From the NCBI GenBank assembly GCA_964531335.1, contig CAZHEV010000022.1:1-29983 (forward strand): a stretch of DNA of 29,983 nucleotides. Direction: 5' to 3'. Position 1 is the first letter of the stretch, and each line of letters opens with the position of its first letter. The stretch comes from CAZHEV01 sp964531335 [NCBI: uncultured bacterium] (GTDB taxonomy: Bacteria; Eisenbacteria; RBG-16-71-46; CAZHEV01). The translations under genes and the position numbers were made by a program. Below, one piece after another: positions 16,483 through 23,443 of this stretch. The notes beneath the pieces were generated by a model. That model had not been told where the DNA came from, searched no databases, and was given only the letters and a program-made list of their open reading frames with translations.

Positions 16483-17344
16483 TTTCGACTATCACAGACC
16501 GGGCAGCGTCGAGGAGGCGTGCGCGATGCTCGCGGAGATCGGCCCGTCCGCCAGAGTCATCGCCGGAGGCACGGACCTGCTGGTGGACCTGAAGCGCGAG
16601 TCCTCGATGGCATCTCACCTGATCTCGCTGAGGGGCATACCGGACCTAACCGTCATAGAGAAAGATCCCGACGGGGCTCTGAGGCTGGGCCCCATGGTGA
16701 CTCCCAACGAGATAGGCGAATCGGCCATCGTAAGAGAATCCCATCTTCCCCTTTCGGAGGCCGCGCTCACAATGGCCGCCTACCAGATAAGGAACAGGGC
16801 GACAATCGGCGGCAATCTGGCGAGCGCGGTTCCATCCGCCGATCTGCCCCCCATGCTGATAGCCATGGGCTCGCGCATAGTGCTCGCCTCGGGGACCGGT
16901 CGCAGGGAGGAGAAGCTTGAGGATTTCTTCACCGGGCCCCGCAGCACCATACTGAATCCCGGCGAGATAATCTCGCAGATCATAGTGCCGGCTCCGCTGC
17001 CCGGAACCGGCGCCTTCTACATGAAGTATAGTTTGCGCGACGCGAGCGCGCTCGCCGTCGTCGGCGTGGCCGCCCTTCTGCGGATGGAGGACGAAGTCTG
17101 CGCGGAGGCCCGGGTGGTCCTCGGCGCCGTCGCCCCGACCCCGCTTCCGGCAAAGAGGGCCGGCGCGGCCCTCCGAGGCCTGCGGCCCGATGACGAGGCG
17201 ATCTCAGAGGTGGCCAAGCTCGCCGGGGAGGAGGCACGACCCATAAGCGATCTGCGGGGAAGCTCGGCTTATCGAGCGTCACTCGTGCGCGTTCTCACCG
17301 AGCGCGCGCTGAGGATCGCGCTTGAAAGGACGAAATCCGGATGA
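16469..17344 (+). CDS. Molybdenum hydroxylase FAD-binding subunit (xanthine dehydrogenase/CoxM family)
   Basis: 291-residue medium subunit that passes electrons between the iron-sulfur centres and NAD or another acceptor. The FAD signatures are clear: RVIAGGTDLLVDLK near the N-terminus, and IRNRATIGGNLASAVPSAD in the middle. The CO-dehydrogenase flavoprotein C-terminal domain follows (AEARVVLGAVAPTPLPAKRA). ATG16469 is chosen because the family begins with a short ILPDFDYHRPGSVEEA segment and GGAGAGG precedes it. A longer upstream opening in the same frame only shadows the flavin reductase gene. It overlaps that gene by 14 nt and is 127 nt before the large subunit. Confidence 0.92.
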   Translation: MILPDFDYHRPGSVEEACAMLAEIGPSARVIAGGTDLLVDLKRESSMASHLISLRGIPDLTVIEKDPDGALRLGPMVTPNEIGESAIVRESHLPLSEAALTMAAYQIRNRATIGGNLASAVPSADLPPMLIAMGSRIVLASGTGRREEKLEDFFTGPRSTILNPGEIISQIIVPAPLPGTGAFYMKYSLRDASALAVVGVAALLRMEDEVCAEARVVLGAVAPTPLPAKRAGAALRGLRPDDEAISEVAKLAGEEARPISDLRGSSAYRASLVRVLTERALRIALERTKSG

Positions 17345-17423
17345 GAGCGGTTTAGCGCCCTTCCGGGGTCACCGCCCCCTTCACGGCGACGCCGGTGCTT
17401 TTCGCGGACCGGCCCGATCTCCG

Positions 17424-17429
17424 TATCAT
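17424..17429 (+). promoter_or_regulatory. Possible -10 element ahead of the fused molybdopterin subunit
   Basis: TATCAT (5/6 match) lies 42 nt before ATG17472 in the 127-nt gap after the FAD subunit gene. No good -35 is seen (best is TTTCGC at 18 nt). It might give the large subunit independent expression; weak evidence. Confidence 0.3.
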
Positions 17430-17471
17430 TTGAAGCGGCGTTTCCGACAACATGGAATCAAGGACAGGAAA

Positions 17472-20255
17472 ATGGAGAAGATCGTAAGCTTCACCGTCAA
17501 CGGCGAGAGAAAGGCTCTCGCGCTGAAACCCAACGTCACGCTCCAGACCGCGCTCAGAAACCACCTGGGTCTGACCGGAACCAAGAAGGGCTGCGAGCTG
17601 GGAGTTTGCGGCGCGTGCACCATCATAATGAACGGCAAAGCCATGAACTCGTGCCAGGTGCTCGCGGTCGACGCGGAGGGCTCCGACATCTTGACGATTG
17701 AGGGGCTCGCGAGCGGCGAGGGGCTGCACCCTTTGCAAAAGGCATTCGTGAACGCCGGCGCCATACAATGCGGCTACTGCACGCCGGGGACGATAATGAG
17801 CGCCAAGGCGCTCCTGGACAAGAACCCGGACCCCACGGAGGCCGAGATCCGCGCCGCGCTGGCGGGAAACCTGTGCAGGTGCACCGGATACACGCGGATC
17901 ATGGACGCGGTGAAGAGATGGAGGGAGCTTTCCCAGAAGGAGCCGCCGGCGCCCGATCCCAAGGCGCGGTTCGCCGTGGTGGGAACGCCGCTTCCCAGAG
18001 TGGACGCGCCCGACAAGGCCTCCGGACAGGCCCGGTACGCCGGCGACCTCAGGCTCCCGGGGATGCTTTGGGGGAAGATCCTCACCAGCCCCCTGCCCCA
18101 CGCGAAGATCCTGTCCATAGATACTTCCAAGGCCGAGAGGCTGCCGGGGGTCAAGGCGGTCATCACGGCGAAGGACGTGCCTCACATAAAGTACGGCGTA
18201 AGCCCCGCGCGCTACGACGACAACGTGCTCGCCATAGACAGGGTGCGGTTCATAGGCGACGAGGTGGCCGCGGTGGCGGCGGTCGACGAGGATACGGCGA
18301 CGGAGGCGCTGAAGCTCATAAAGGTGGACTACGAGGAGCTGCCGGCGGTCTTCGATCCTTTCGAGTCGATGAAGGAGGGAGCGCCCCAAATCCACGCCAA
18401 GTACAAGAGGAACGTAAACACCGAGGTGCACCAGAACTTCGGGGACGTGGAGGAGGCGTTCAAGAAAGCGCATTACGTCCGCGAGGACACCTTCGTGGGC
18501 AACAGGACAATGCAGCTTCCCATAGAGCCCCACGCGGCGATGGCGCTCTGGGAGCGGGAGGACAAGCTGTGCGTATGGAGCGCGACGCAGGTGCCGCACT
18601 ACCTCCAGTACCAGTTACACCGCGTCTTCGAGATGCCCATGGGCAAGATTAGGGTGGTCAAGCCGCACGTGGGAGGAGGGTTCGGAGGAAAGGCCGAGGC
18701 CACCTCGCTCGAGTTCTGCTCGGCGGTCCTATCCAAGAGGACCGGACGTCCGGTGATGATGATCTATGACCGCCCCGAGTACTTCAGGCACGGCAGAGGC
18801 AGGCACAAGCAGCACATAACGCTCAAGACGGGAGTGGACAAGGACGGGAAGATACTCGGAATCGAGGCGAAGATAGTCCTCGACGGCGGCGCGTACACGG
18901 GCTTCGGGATCATCGCGACCTATTACTCCGGCGCCCTGCTCGGCGTGCCCTACAGATTGCCCAGCTACAAGTTCGACGGCTACAGGGCGTACACGAACCT
19001 GCCTCCGTGCGGCGCCATGAGGGGCCACGGTTGCATTCAGCCCAGGTTCGCGGTCGAGAGCCAGCTCGACATGATAGCGGAGGAGCTCGGGATCGATCCC
19101 GTGGAGATCCGCATGATCAACGCGCTGGCCCACAAAGAGCAGACAGTGAACAAGTTTCAGATCGAGAGCTGCTATTTCAAGGAGGTTCTCGAGGCCATCT
19201 CGGAGAGATCAAATTGGTCGCAGAAGCGCGGAAAGCTCCCTTACGGCCGCGGCATCGGCCTGGGGGCCGGAAGTTTCGTGTCCGGCGCGGGCTATCCGAT
19301 ATACCGCAGCAAGTTCCCGCACTCGAACGCCGTCATCAGGGTGGCGGAGGACGGCACGGCCGTAAGCCTGTACATGGGGATGCCGGAGATAGGCCAGGGC
19401 TCCGACACGGCGCTCGCCATGATAGCAGCCGAGGAGCTCGGCGTGAACCTGAAGGACATAAACGTCATCCCCCTGGACACCGACGTGACCCCCACCGACC
19501 TGGGGGCCTACTCGAGCCGGGTGACCCTCATGGGGGGAAACGCCGTGAAGATGGCGGCCTCCGACACGAAGGCCCAGGTGCTCGAGGGCGCGGCCGAGCT
19601 GCTCGATTGCGGCCCGGAAGAACTCGAGGCCAGGGCGGGAAAGGTTTATCTCAAAACGGACCCCGGAAAGGGCGTCACTTTCGCGGAGGCGGCCCACAAG
19701 GCTTTCTCCGCGGGCGGTCCGGTAGTCGGGCGCGGCCACTACAGCCCGCCGGAGCAGCTCGCGGGAGATCACAAGGGCGCCACGGTAGGGACATCTCCCG
19801 CGTACAGCTTCTGCGCGCAGGCGTTCGAGGTCTCGGTTGACACCGATACCGGCAAGGTGAAGGTGCACAAGGTAACCGACGTCCACGACTGCGGCACCGT
19901 CGTCAATCCCATGGCCCTCCACGGCCAGGTGGAAGGCTCGGTCGTCATGGGCATGGGTGAGGCTCTCTACGAGCAGGTGCTGTTCAAAGACGGCATACAG
20001 ATAAACGACAGCCTTCATGAATATCTCATCCCGACCATGATGGAGGCCCCCGACATCGACTCCCTGGTCGTCGACGCCTGGGAGGACGCGGGACCCTTCG
20101 GAGCGAAGGAGGTCGGAGAGGGAGCGCTGCTGCCGTCGATAGGGGCCCTGGCCAACGCCATCTACGACGCCGTGGGCGTAAGGATCAAAGAGCTGCCCAT
20201 TACCTCGGAGAGGATACTCGAGGCCCTGAAGGAGAAGAACAACCGGGGCTCGTAG
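17472..20255 (+). CDS. Molybdenum hydroxylase, fused 2Fe-2S and molybdopterin-binding subunit
   Basis: 927 residues. Residues 1-155 are the small subunit: the plant-type 2Fe-2S cluster Cys41, Cys46, Cys49, Cys61, then the helical 2Fe-2S domain with Cys100, Cys103, Cys135, Cys137. Residues 165-920 are the large subunit: VGGGFGGKAEA (about 400-410), DLGAYSSRVTLMGGNA (676-691), and FGAKEVGEGALLP with the likely catalytic Glu883. The CO-dehydrogenase loop AYxCSFR is absent, so it is not a form I CoxL. The fused order resembles Desulfovibrio aldehyde oxidoreductase. The DLGxYSSR stretch resembles 4-hydroxybenzoyl-CoA reductase large subunits, from memory. Substrate is not assignable. ATG17472 matches the small-subunit N-terminus. 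Confidence 0.9.
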   Translation: MEKIVSFTVNGERKALALKPNVTLQTALRNHLGLTGTKKGCELGVCGACTIIMNGKAMNSCQVLAVDAEGSDILTIEGLASGEGLHPLQKAFVNAGAIQCGYCTPGTIMSAKALLDKNPDPTEAEIRAALAGNLCRCTGYTRIMDAVKRWRELSQKEPPAPDPKARFAVVGTPLPRVDAPDKASGQARYAGDLRLPGMLWGKILTSPLPHAKILSIDTSKAERLPGVKAVITAKDVPHIKYGVSPARYDDNVLAIDRVRFIGDEVAAVAAVDEDTATEALKLIKVDYEELPAVFDPFESMKEGAPQIHAKYKRNVNTEVHQNFGDVEEAFKKAHYVREDTFVGNRTMQLPIEPHAAMALWEREDKLCVWSATQVPHYLQYQLHRVFEMPMGKIRVVKPHVGGGFGGKAEATSLEFCSAVLSKRTGRPVMMIYDRPEYFRHGRGRHKQHITLKTGVDKDGKILGIEAKIVLDGGAYTGFGIIATYYSGALLGVPYRLPSYKFDGYRAYTNLPPCGAMRGHGCIQPRFAVESQLDMIAEELGIDPVEIRMINALAHKEQTVNKFQIESCYFKEVLEAISERSNWSQKRGKLPYGRGIGLGAGSFVSGAGYPIYRSKFPHSNAVIRVAEDGTAVSLYMGMPEIGQGSDTALAMIAAEELGVNLKDINVIPLDTDVTPTDLGAYSSRVTLMGGNAVKMAASDTKAQVLEGAAELLDCGPEELEARAGKVYLKTDPGKGVTFAEAAHKAFSAGGPVVGRGHYSPPEQLAGDHKGATVGTSPAYSFCAQAFEVSVDTDTGKVKVHKVTDVHDCGTVVNPMALHGQVEGSVVMGMGEALYEQVLFKDGIQINDSLHEYLIPTMMEAPDIDSLVVDAWEDAGPFGAKEVGEGALLPSIGALANAIYDAVGVRIKELPITSERILEALKEKNNRGS

Positions 20256-20313
20256 ACGCGCGATGCAGGGTCGCGGTCCGCACGGCGATCGCGCCCGCGC
20301 GGGAGCAAAGGCC

Positions 20314-21378
20314 ATGACCCAGTGGGCGACATCCAGATTGACGAACGGCCTGGTGAGCGTGGCCGCCGTCGTTGTCATCCTCGCCGGGATGAAGGCCGCG
20401 GCGCCCATCATAGTCCCTGTGCTGCTGGCCGCCTTCATCGGCATAATCACAACGCCGTTTTTCATCACGTTGAGGCGCCGGGGGATACCCACGATGCCCG
20501 CGCTCGCGGCCATCGCAGTCGTCCTGGTGCTTCTGGGAATAGTCGGCGTGGCCGCCCTCACACAGTCACTGACCGACTTGTCGGCGTCCCTTCCCGGCTA
20601 CCTCGAGGGCCTTCAGACGCGCATGAACCAGGGCCTGGACTGGCTCGCGAGCAAGGGGATGGACGAGCCCGCGGGCGCCCTCAGCGACGCTCTCACAACC
20701 AAGAACATAATGAACGTGGCCGGCGATACCATCTCCTCCGTGAGCACGGTCCTGGGCAGCGCCTTCTTGATCGTGGTCATAGTGGTCTTCGGGCTGCTGG
20801 AGGCGGCCCTCCTGCCGGCCAGGGTGAGAGCGCTGCCCGGCATGACCGAACCGACCTGGCAGAGGCTTGAGCAGGTGGTCGACAACGTGCGCAGGTACGT
20901 GGGTCTCAAGACCCTGGTGGCTTTGCTCAACGGCTTCCTGATCTGGCTGCTTCTCACCATATTCGGGGTCAAGTACGCGCTTCTGCTGGGCATTCTCGCG
21001 TTCATGTTCGATTACGTGCCCAACTTCGGGGCCATCCTTGCCGCTGTGCCGGGGGTGCTGCTTGCGCTGGCCCAGTACGGCGTCGCCAGGGCCGCCATGG
21101 TCCTGGTCGGCTACGTGGTGATAAGCGCAGCGGTGGGCAGCTTCCTGGAGCCCCGCGTAATGGGCATGAGGTTCAACCTGTCGCCCGTGGTGGTAATTCT
21201 TTCACTGATCTTCTGGGGATGGGTGCTCGGCCCGGTGGGCATGCTCCTGTCGGTGCCACTTACCATGACGGCCAAGGTCGCGCTCGAAAGCATGGAGGAG
21301 ACCCGCAGCGTAGGGCTGCTTCTGGGCTCATCGCCGCCGAAGGAGGCCGAAGCGGAAGAGGAAAAAGACCAGGAGTAG
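20314..21378 (+). CDS. AI-2E/PerM-family transporter
   Basis: 354-residue polytopic inner-membrane protein. An N-terminal helix pair (VSVAAVVVILAGMKAAAPIIVPVLLAAFIGIITTP) is followed by a hydrophilic segment and C-terminal helices. The family motif region GILAFMFDYVPNFGAILAAVPGVLLAL is followed by the family-typical SFLEPRVMGMRFNLSP. Relatives include TqsA and various permeases, and many have no known substrate. A charged tail (EAEAEEEKDQE) ends the protein. ATG20314 is preferred to an upstream in-frame ATG at 20263, because GGGAG (20301-20305) is 8 nt away. It follows the molybdenum hydroxylase by 58 nt and could be in the same transcript. Confidence 0.9.
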   Translation: MTQWATSRLTNGLVSVAAVVVILAGMKAAAPIIVPVLLAAFIGIITTPFFITLRRRGIPTMPALAAIAVVLVLLGIVGVAALTQSLTDLSASLPGYLEGLQTRMNQGLDWLASKGMDEPAGALSDALTTKNIMNVAGDTISSVSTVLGSAFLIVVIVVFGLLEAALLPARVRALPGMTEPTWQRLEQVVDNVRRYVGLKTLVALLNGFLIWLLLTIFGVKYALLLGILAFMFDYVPNFGAILAAVPGVLLALAQYGVARAAMVLVGYVVISAAVGSFLEPRVMGMRFNLSPVVVILSLIFWGWVLGPVGMLLSVPLTMTAKVALESMEETRSVGLLLGSSPPKEAEAEEEKDQE

Positions 21379-21388
21379 ACTTACGGCC

Positions 21389-21612
21389 TCATCGCGCGGC
21401 CGGCCTGTCGGAGGGCCTCACGTTCGGAAGGCCGATCATCTCGAGAAGCTTCTGGAACCTGGGATCGTCTCTCAGGAAGTCGTAGTGCGGCACTGCCGCG
21501 ATATGAAGGATCTGGGTCCCGCGGGAGTCGTAGGCCCTTTCGAGCCAATGCAGAGTCGAGTCGGGCTCCTGCACTCTCGCGAAGTACGACGCGACGGTCA
21601 GCGCGCCGCTGG
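21389..21612 (-). pseudogene. Remnant: C-terminal end of a TPR-type protein
   Basis: The minus-strand frame reads ASYFARVQEPDSTLHWLERAY, then SRGTQILHIAAVPHYDFLRDDPRFQKLLEMIGLP. This is the usual last repeat and tail of large bacterial TPR proteins, such as TPR-containing serine/threonine kinases or adenylate cyclases ('WLEKAYEER...[23 protein letters not shown]'). Only about 70 residues remain. There is no ribosome-binding site or plausible start, and the upstream end runs into a different gene fragment in another frame. The 5' boundary given is approximate. Confidence 0.6.
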
Positions 21613-21762
21613 CGCCAGGCCGCGCCCGCGGGCCTCGCGCAGGGACCTCGACGCCACCACGAAGCTGAGCAGAAGGAAAGCTCCCGAGGTAAGAATCAAC
21701 AGCCTCTTTCCTTCGTCGGGCCTGATATCCAGCCATCTATTCAGCATATCGCCGATCTTCAT
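21598..21762 (-). pseudogene. Remnant: N-terminus of an ADP/ATP-carrier-like (NTT/MFS-type) membrane protein
   Basis: ATG21762 opens a frame MKIGDMLNRWLDIRPDEGKR, then LLILTSGAFLLLSFVVASRSLREA. This resembles the first ~45 residues of NTT-like carriers ('LLDIRPGEGRR...LFLYLFLV...KAVRDALFL'). After SLREA the frame turns into GC-rich nonsense (RGRGLAPAAR) and stops at 21598. The first transmembrane helix is kept but the rest is gone. Directly beyond lies the tail of an unrelated TPR gene, so this looks like the left edge of a deletion. Confidence 0.55.
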
Positions 21763-21820
21763 ATCGTCCGGCCGTGTTAAGATTTCAGCCAAACATGAAA
21801 GGCTTGGCCCGCCCCGCAGG

Positions 21821-21837
21821 GTGACGGGCACCGTCAC
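21821..21837. other. Short perfect hairpin upstream of the THEP1 gene
   Basis: GTGACGG (21821-21827) and CCGTCAC (21831-21837) pair around GCA in the divergent gap between the NTT-like remnant and the NTPase. It could be an operator half-site pair or chance; no other support. Confidence 0.25.
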
Positions 21838-21907
21838 AATACCGAACTCTAGCATGCGTCGCACGGAAGCCGAAGCGCCGGCGCGGCCCCCCTGTAAGGC
21901 CTGTGAT

Positions 21908-22441
21908 ATGTCCAAAGCGCGCGTCCATTTGATAACCGCACTTCCCGGAACGGGAAAGACCACGGCGATAAAGTCGCTCGCCTCAGCCCTGGAACCGGGC
22001 GCCTTCTCCGGCTTCTACACGCAGGAGATGCGAGTCTCCGGAACGCGGACCGGGTTCAAGGCCGTCACTTTCGAAGGCCGCGAGGTGATTCTGGCCCACG
22101 TCTCCTTCAAGAGCGGCCCCCGGGTGGGCAAGTACAGGGTGGACGTGAGCGGCTTCGAAGAGGCGGCCGTGCCTGAGATCGATCCGCGGCTCGTCGACCG
22201 GAGGCTTTTCGTCATAGACGAGATAGGCAAGATGGAGTGCGAATCCGGCTATTTCGTGGAGTGCGTCATGGAGATACTGGAGCGTGGGATGGACCTGGTC
22301 GCGACGGTTGCCCTAAGGGGCGGAGGGCTCATAGACAAAGTGAAGAGACGGCCCGAAGTCGTTACGCACAAGCTGGATAGAGATAACAGGGACCGGCTGC
22401 CCCTGGCGATAGCGGCGGCGCTCAAGCGTTATCGGCGGTGA
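21908..22441 (+). CDS. THEP1-family nucleoside-triphosphatase
   Basis: 177-residue P-loop NTPase. Walker A is ALPGTGKTTAIKSLASAL at the N-terminus. Walker B is FVIDEIGKMECESGYFVE, the DEIGKME signature specific to the THEP1 (DUF265) family. GFYTQEMRVSGTRTGFKAVTFEGR is the family's conserved substrate region. These enzymes hydrolyse NTPs broadly in vitro and their cellular role is unclear. ATG21908 is chosen because the P-loop starts seven residues later; a longer frame upstream is antisense to the decayed genes. The ribosome-binding site (AAGG) is modest. It stands alone between gene stumps and a convergent phosphoesterase. Confidence 0.88.
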   Translation: MSKARVHLITALPGTGKTTAIKSLASALEPGAFSGFYTQEMRVSGTRTGFKAVTFEGREVILAHVSFKSGPRVGKYRVDVSGFEEAAVPEIDPRLVDRRLFVIDEIGKMECESGYFVECVMEILERGMDLVATVALRGGGLIDKVKRRPEVVTHKLDRDNRDRLPLAIAAALKRYRR

Positions 22442-22499
22442 AGCCGACCGCCCCGCGAGCAGCCGTTCCGCTCACGCAGGCGCCTCTTCGCCCTCTTAA

Positions 22500-23360
22500 T
22501 CAATAGAGGTCGCGCCTAGCTCGCTCCAGATCCTCCGTATCGAAGCGCACCAGCGCCAGCTCCGGGCCGCCGTGCGCCGCCGAGAACATGTGAGTACGCC
22601 CTATCCTGTCCCTCCAGGAGCCCGTCAACTCGGCAGACTCGTGTATGTGCCCGTGCAGTGTCAGCATCGGCTGGCGCTTCTCGATCAGACGCCGGATGGC
22701 GACGCTGCCGCAGTGGACATCCATGGGGGCGTGTTCCACCACCTTGCCGTCCAGGCCGGCTCTATCGAGCTTCGTCTTGTACGGCGGAGAGTGGAACAAG
22801 AAAACGGCTTTCTCCAGATCATCGTCGCCGGTAAGCTCCGTCAGGTCTTTCTCCATCGTGGCGTACCGCGCCTCGCGTTTGGAAACCGGTACCGAACGGC
22901 GTCCTTCCTCGGGTGACACGGACCCGACATCCACGAACCGGGACACATCGTAGCGCTCCCAGTCCTTCAGCTGAAAAGGCGTGGGCGGGACGTACGCGTA
23001 ACCGTAAATCGGGACCCCGCCGACCTCGGTCTTCCGATTGTGCACATACTCCCAGACTCCACGCTCCGCGGCGCTCAGGAAGGCCGGCTCCTCAGAGCGG
23101 GGGTCGTCGTTTCCAAGGATCACGAGGACTTGCGGGTAGCTCCGGCCCAAGGCTTGGGACAATCTCTCCAGCCCGGCGGCGAGGAACCCCTGGACGAAGT
23201 CCGCGCTCTCCGACTCCCGGCTCCACCTGCGGTCGAAGGGCATGGGCAGCAGGTCGCCCCCCAGGAATAGAGCCCTCGGGCGCTCACTCTCGATCAGCTC
23301 GAAGAGCTCTCTGTATCGATCGATCCTCCCGTGTAAGTCCGATGCGAAGAAACAGCGCAC
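22500..23360 (-). CDS. Calcineurin-like metallophosphoesterase
   Basis: 286 residues with the full dinuclear metal set: FASDLHGRIDRY (Asp, His), LGGDLLP (Asp), VILGNDDPR (Asn), LFHSPPY (His) and TLHGHIHES (GHxH). No signal peptide, so it is cytoplasmic. The family includes cyclic-nucleotide phosphodiesterases, Ap4A hydrolases and protein phosphatases; substrate unknown. It follows the PEP-binding/nucleotidyltransferase gene in the same direction by 83 nt with a hairpin between. A role in reversing a nucleotidyl or phosphoryl modification made by that neighbour is possible but purely contextual. Confidence 0.88.
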   Translation of the reverse strand: MRCFFASDLHGRIDRYRELFELIESERPRALFLGGDLLPMPFDRRWSRESESADFVQGFLAAGLERLSQALGRSYPQVLVILGNDDPRSEEPAFLSAAERGVWEYVHNRKTEVGGVPIYGYAYVPPTPFQLKDWERYDVSRFVDVGSVSPEEGRRSVPVSKREARYATMEKDLTELTGDDDLEKAVFLFHSPPYKTKLDRAGLDGKVVEHAPMDVHCGSVAIRRLIEKRQPMLTLHGHIHESAELTGSWRDRIGRTHMFSAAHGGPELALVRFDTEDLERARRDLY

Positions 23361-23398
23361 CAGCGTCTCCTGGCGTTATTCAGGCCGTCGAGGGCCAA

Positions 23399-23426
23399 GG
23401 CCCGCCGAGGGCGCCATCGGCGGGCC
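23399..23426. terminator. Strong GC hairpin between two minus-strand genes, no U tract
   Basis: A perfect 10-bp stem GGCCCGCCGA / TCGGCGGGCC encloses an 8-nt loop. It lies 18 nt after the stop of the long ATP-grasp gene. No T-run follows on either strand. It could reduce but not abolish expression of the metallophosphoesterase downstream, or stabilise the upstream mRNA 3' end. Confidence 0.45.
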
Positions 23427-23443
23427 ACCCCTCAACATGCAAT

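Noticed and set aside
17472-20255. Form I CO dehydrogenase (coxSL)
   Set aside because: The AYxCSFR active-site loop is missing and the small and large subunits are fused.
19209-20561. 450-codon minus-strand open frame across the molybdenum hydroxylase end
   Set aside because: Antisense shadow; the sense strand has complete family motifs and this frame has none.
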